Origin: Neobacillus ginsengisoli
GTDB taxonomy: Bacteria > Bacillota > Bacilli > Bacillales_B > DSM-18226
Length of the DNA stretch: 64,000 bases
Assembly (NCBI RefSeq): GCF_030813055.1
Contig: NZ_JAUSTW010000001.1
Span: 868,001-932,000 of the forward strand
Reading direction: 5' to 3'
The notes below the pieces were generated by a model. That model made no database searches. It worked only from the letters and a program-made list of their open reading frames with translations, and had not been told where the DNA came from. The position numbers were made by a program, and so were the translations under genes. Positions 61,150 to 64,000 of this stretch are shown one piece after another. Numbering within the stretch: position 1 is the stretch's first letter; each line of letters starts with the position of its first letter.

Positions 61150-61590
61150 GTGGCTAAAAAAGGACATTTTTTAATGGAAAACGGAGAAAAAATCGAATTT
61201 GATTTATATCCAAATGAAGCACCGGGCACGGTTGAAAATTTTGAAACGTTAGCGAACAAAGGTTTTTACAATGGTCTTACGTTTCATCGGGTTATACCCG
61301 GTTTTGTAAGCCAAGGCGGATGCCCAGAGGGCCGCGGGACCGGCGGACCGGGTTACACGATTAAATGTGAAACAGAAGGAAACCCTCACAAGCATGTACC
61401 TGGTGCATTATCAATGGCACATGCAGGCAAAAACACAGGTGGAAGCCAGTTCTTTATCGTACACGAATCACAACCGCATCTTAATGGTGTTCATACTGTT
61501 TTCGGGCAAGTAACATCCGGTTTGGAAACGGCTAAAGCGATGCGAAATGGTGACATAATGAAAGAAGTAAAGGTTTATGATGCTGAATAA
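61150..61590 (+). CDS. ppiB: Cyclophilin-type peptidyl-prolyl isomerase
   Basis: A 146-residue cytosolic cyclophilin. Catalytic/active-site residues lie in [16 protein letters not shown] (Arg) and the [13 protein letters not shown] loop, with GGSQFF typical of the family. It catalyses proline isomerisation in protein folding. GTG 61150 follows AAGGGAGTG; a longer frame from 61108 lacks a site. It stands alone with its own terminator. Confidence 0.95.
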   Translation: MAKKGHFLMENGEKIEFDLYPNEAPGTVENFETLANKGFYNGLTFHRVIPGFVSQGGCPEGRGTGGPGYTIKCETEGNPHKHVPGALSMAHAGKNTGGSQFFIVHESQPHLNGVHTVFGQVTSGLETAKAMRNGDIMKEVKVYDAE

Positions 61591-61598
61591 GTAAGATT

Positions 61599-61631
61599 TA
61601 GAGAGCTAATTTGTGGTTAGCTCTCTTTTTT
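61599..61631 (+). terminator. Terminator of ppiB
   Basis: AGAGAGCTAA pairs with TTAGCTCTCT around a 7-nt loop and is followed by T6. Confidence 0.93.
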
Positions 61632-61697
61632 GTTAGCGAAAGTATGTTTATTCCCCCAAAGGGCAAATTAAAAAAAATGGTTATTTTGGGGGTTACT

Positions 61698-62492
61698 ATG
61701 AAAAAGATTGTTCTAATTCTTATACCTTTCCTATTTTTTTCGTTTCACCTAACTGCAAACGCTGAAAGCAATGGAACAAAAGAACTCAAGGCAGCGATTA
61801 TCATTGATGATTTTGGGGGTGGCACCGGTGGTGTCAAAGATTTCTTAGATGGGGATATTCCGATCACCGCAGCTGTAATGCCTTTTACACCAACATCAAA
61901 AGAACATGCGGAATGGGCTCATAAAAACGGTATTGAAATTATGGTGCATTTGCCGATGGAGCCGAAAAGAGGAAAAAGATCCTGGCTGGGACCAAAACCG
62001 ATAACAGTTGATTTGACGCTTAAAGAAGTAAGGCAACGGGTTGAGGAAGCAATCGACAACGTGCCATATGCGGTGGGGCTTAACAACCATATGGGTTCAC
62101 TGGCAGTAGAAAACGAAACGATCGTGCGAACGATTGTAGAAGTAGCAAAGGAAAGAAACCTTTTTATTATCGACAGTGGAACAAGTCCAGGTACGAAATT
62201 TCCTGAAATCGCAAAAGAGCTGGGCGTACCATTGTTAAAAAGGGATGTATTCCTTGATGATATTTCTTCCTCATCCCATGTAAGAAAACAAATGGTCCGG
62301 CTGGCAAAAGTAACCGAAATTAAAGGCCAGGGCATTGCCATCGGCCATGTTGGAGTTACCGGAAAAGTATGTTCAATTGGAGTTTTTGAATCGATAGAGG
62401 AATTTAAAAGACGAAACATTAAGATTGTACCTGTCTCCCAGCTTTTTTCAGGAAAATTGCCAAATAAAAATTTCCCACCCTATTCGCATTGA
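61698..62492 (+). CDS. Secreted divergent polysaccharide deacetylase (YibQ-like)
   Basis: A 264-residue protein with a signal peptide (residues 1-24, KKIVLILIPFLFFSFHLTAN, cut after NAE-like site) and a divergent polysaccharide deacetylase domain: AAIIIDDFGGG, VMPFTP, MVHLPMEPK, GLNNHMGSLA, FIIDSGTSP. Its metal-binding triad is only partly conserved compared with NodB enzymes, so activity is uncertain. ATG 61698 follows TGGGGGTT. Confidence 0.9.
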   Translation: MKKIVLILIPFLFFSFHLTANAESNGTKELKAAIIIDDFGGGTGGVKDFLDGDIPITAAVMPFTPTSKEHAEWAHKNGIEIMVHLPMEPKRGKRSWLGPKPITVDLTLKEVRQRVEEAIDNVPYAVGLNNHMGSLAVENETIVRTIVEVAKERNLFIIDSGTSPGTKFPEIAKELGVPLLKRDVFLDDISSSSHVRKQMVRLAKVTEIKGQGIAIGHVGVTGKVCSIGVFESIEEFKRRNIKIVPVSQLFSGKLPNKNFPPYSH

Positions 62493-62551
62493 AAAGCCGG
62501 AATCTTGAATTAACGGGGTTACTTCAAAGGTGCAAACATTAAAATCACACG

Positions 62552-62594
62552 AAGAAACACACGACATTTCACATATCGTGTGTTTCTTTTTTGT
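62552..62594 (+). terminator. Intrinsic terminator
   Basis: AGAAACACACGA pairs with TCGTGTGTTTCT around an 11-nt loop, followed by T6. Confidence 0.92.
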
Positions 62595-63105
62595 TATAGC
62601 AAGGTTTCTATACATTTTTACGAACTTTTCACATATGAATTCACAGTGTATTTCTAAAGGATAGAAATAATTATTGGACTGTATGTGAATTTAGTTTAAT
62701 TTTATGGTGTGAATTCTACCTAGTATTTAAGAATTTTGCAGATATTTGCATAGCGAATGCGAAGGTTATTCGTACAGGACAAGCTGGAAATTGCCGATGA
62801 TAGTTCGAATGTGAGGCTTATTCGGAAAAGGACAAATGCTCCCAGTCACATCACATAACTCGTTTTATTTTATAACTATTCAAAAGTAAAACGGTTAAGA
62901 TTAGGGTTCTTCTTAAAACAATAGTCAACCGTTTGTGATTAGTGGTAAGATTTCTCCTGCGATTTACAGTTTTGCACCTCACAAGTGAACCCGTTAATCC
63001 TGAATTCCGTTTTTTTTATGATAATTTCCATTGCTAACATGCTGAGATTCATCCAAAATGAAACAATAGATAACAATGTAGGTGAAAGGGAGAAGGAGTT
63101 TTATT
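62595..63105. other. Gene-free stretch of about 510 bases with repeats
   Basis: No frame with a ribosome site was recognised. The region holds the direct repeat at 62754-62835 and an inverted repeat AACGGTT/AACCGTT around 62890-62935, plus the leader of the exonuclease III gene. It may be a degraded gene region or carry an unseen RNA. Confidence 0.55.
62754..62835. repeat. Imperfect direct repeat (two copies)
   Basis: CGAATGCGAAGGTTATTCG.. (62754-62782) and CGAATGTGAGGCTTATTCGG.. (62806-62835) agree at about three quarters of positions and both end in AGGACAA. Both also contain CGAAT/ATTCG half-palindromes, as in regulator sites or short repeat families. Confidence 0.5.
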
Positions 63106-63858
63106 ATGAAATTAGTTTCTTGGAATGTTAACGGCCTTCGGGCATGTGTTAAAAAAGGATTTTTGGATTATTTTAATGAAGTGAATGCCGATATATTCTG
63201 TGTGCAGGAAACGAAACTGCAGGAGGGGCAAATTAGCCTTGAATTAGATGGATACCACCAATACTGGAATTATGCTGTTAAAAAAGGCTATTCCGGCACA
63301 GCTGTTTTTACTAAAAAACAACCCTTATCTGTCAGGTATGGGGTAGGTACGGATGATTCCGAAGCTGAGGGAAGAATCCTAACATTAGAGTTTGCTGAAT
63401 TTTTTCTTGTAAATGTTTATACACCAAACTCACAAAGAGATTTAGCTAGGCTTAGTTTCCGATTAGAATGGGAGGAGCGAATTCTTGCATACCTTAAAGA
63501 ATTAGATGCTGTAAAGCCAGTTATTCTATGCGGGGATTTGAATGTTGCTCACCAAGAAATTGACTTAAGAAATCCAAAGTCAAATCAAGGCAACTCCGGT
63601 TTCACGGAAGAAGAACGAGGAAAAATGAGTGTATTACTGGAAGCGGGTTTTACAGATAGCTTCCGGCACTTTTATCCTGCTCAGGAAGGTTCTTATACAT
63701 GGTGGTCATATATGCGCAAAGTCAGGGAAAAGAATATTGGATGGCGGATTGATTATTTTATTGTTTCGGACACATTTATAGATCGTCTGGTTGATGCCAA
63801 CATTCATTCCGAAATCATGGGAAGTGACCATTGTCCGGTTTTACTGGAAATAAGATAA
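63106..63858 (+). CDS. exoA: Exodeoxyribonuclease III (AP endonuclease)
   Basis: A 250-residue enzyme of the exonuclease III family: KLVSWNVNGLRA, the catalytic Glu in FCVQETKLQ, GDLNVAHQEIDL and the final GSDHCPVLLEI. It repairs apurinic sites and degrades one DNA strand. GAAGGAG precedes ATG 63106. No operon partners; it is 250 aa, as in B. subtilis ExoA. Confidence 0.95.
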   Translation: MKLVSWNVNGLRACVKKGFLDYFNEVNADIFCVQETKLQEGQISLELDGYHQYWNYAVKKGYSGTAVFTKKQPLSVRYGVGTDDSEAEGRILTLEFAEFFLVNVYTPNSQRDLARLSFRLEWEERILAYLKELDAVKPVILCGDLNVAHQEIDLRNPKSNQGNSGFTEEERGKMSVLLEAGFTDSFRHFYPAQEGSYTWWSYMRKVREKNIGWRIDYFIVSDTFIDRLVDANIHSEIMGSDHCPVLLEIR

Positions 63859-63953
63859 AATTTTCTTATCATCGCTCATAAAAAACTCGAAATTTTAATT
63901 TTCGAATTTCTGTTTTATAGTTACCTTAGATGTAACGATAGCGGGGGATGAAT

Positions 63954-64000
63954 ATGGATATTAAAAAAGACGTTCAACAGCAGTTTGGTAAAAATGCAGA
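63954..64000 (+). CDS. Start of a probable SAM-dependent methyltransferase (partial)
   Basis: ATG 63954 follows GGGGGATG, and the first 15 codons encode MDIKKDVQQQFGKNA, the usual beginning of Bacillus UbiE/ArsM-type methyltransferases (K-x-x-V-Q-x-Q-F-G-x-N-A). The rest lies beyond the window, so this call rests on little sequence. Confidence 0.55.
   Translation, partial: MDIKKDVQQQFGKNA

Noticed and set aside
61919..62419. Minus-strand frame of 166 codons opposite the divergent deacetylase gene
   Set aside because: Antisense to a secreted enzyme with conserved motifs; no start signal.

Overview
The window looks like chromosomal DNA of a low-GC, endospore-forming Bacillaceae species (Bacillus/Neobacillus-like). 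Evidence is the AT-rich sequence, strong AGGAGG-type ribosome binding sites, and frequent TTG/GTG starts. It also carries the spore genes cwlJ and csgA, a DUF1657/YetF module with a sigma-G-like promoter, a squalene-hopene (sporulenol-type) cyclase, and Firmicutes riboregulators (preQ1-I, lysine riboswitch, T-box). No rRNA, tRNA, CRISPR, prophage or intact insertion sequence was seen.

Layout. 1-12 kb: EamA transporter/AraC pair; preQ1-riboswitch-controlled queCDE (7-cyano-7-deazaguanine synthesis); secreted deacetylase; class V aminotransferase-like protein; LysR-cidA-cidB; LysM-L,D-transpeptidase; glutaminase; YceI behind an operator-bearing promoter. 12-25 kb: membrane protein; HelD; GNAT; alpha/beta hydrolase; asnS; a three-gene DUF2089 operon; a two-component system; lysine permease with lysine riboswitch. 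25-38 kb: YitT; EmrE-superfamily exporter; DUF1657-DUF1657-YetF; YmaF; T-box-controlled type II leuA; MarR-HlyD-MFS efflux operon; second YitT; csgA; methyltransferase. 38-45 kb: GDSL hydrolase; PssA; metallophosphoesterase plus YkoP pair; VanW; GW-repeat L,D-transpeptidase; ribbon-helix-helix protein. 45-49.7 kb: an acyl-CoA catabolic locus under a TetR regulator with two matching operators. An ACAD, an APH-type kinase and an enoyl-CoA hydratase are intact, but remnants of an AMP-ligase, a thioesterase, an SDR and a PTE/amidohydrolase lie between them. 49.7-64 kb: two-component system plus HtrA; CwlJ; NhaC antiporter; third YitT; Mug glycosylase; squalene-hopene cyclase; DUF2515; a compact three-hairpin small-RNA candidate; cyclophilin; divergent polysaccharide deacetylase; exonuclease III; start of a methyltransferase.

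Most interesting points: (1) the half-decayed TetR-controlled locus, whose gene content fits catabolism of 4-hydroxy acids or lactones through a phosphorylated acyl-CoA; (2) the structured antisense-strand RNA candidate at 60893-61040; (3) a DUF1657/YetF cassette lacking the spoVA genes it usually accompanies; (4) the DUF2089 operon, in which genes 2 and 3 look like duplicated domains; (5) the operator overlapping the yceI start site; and (6) several short genes missed by length cut-offs (15760-15894, 17001-17165, 36095-36253).
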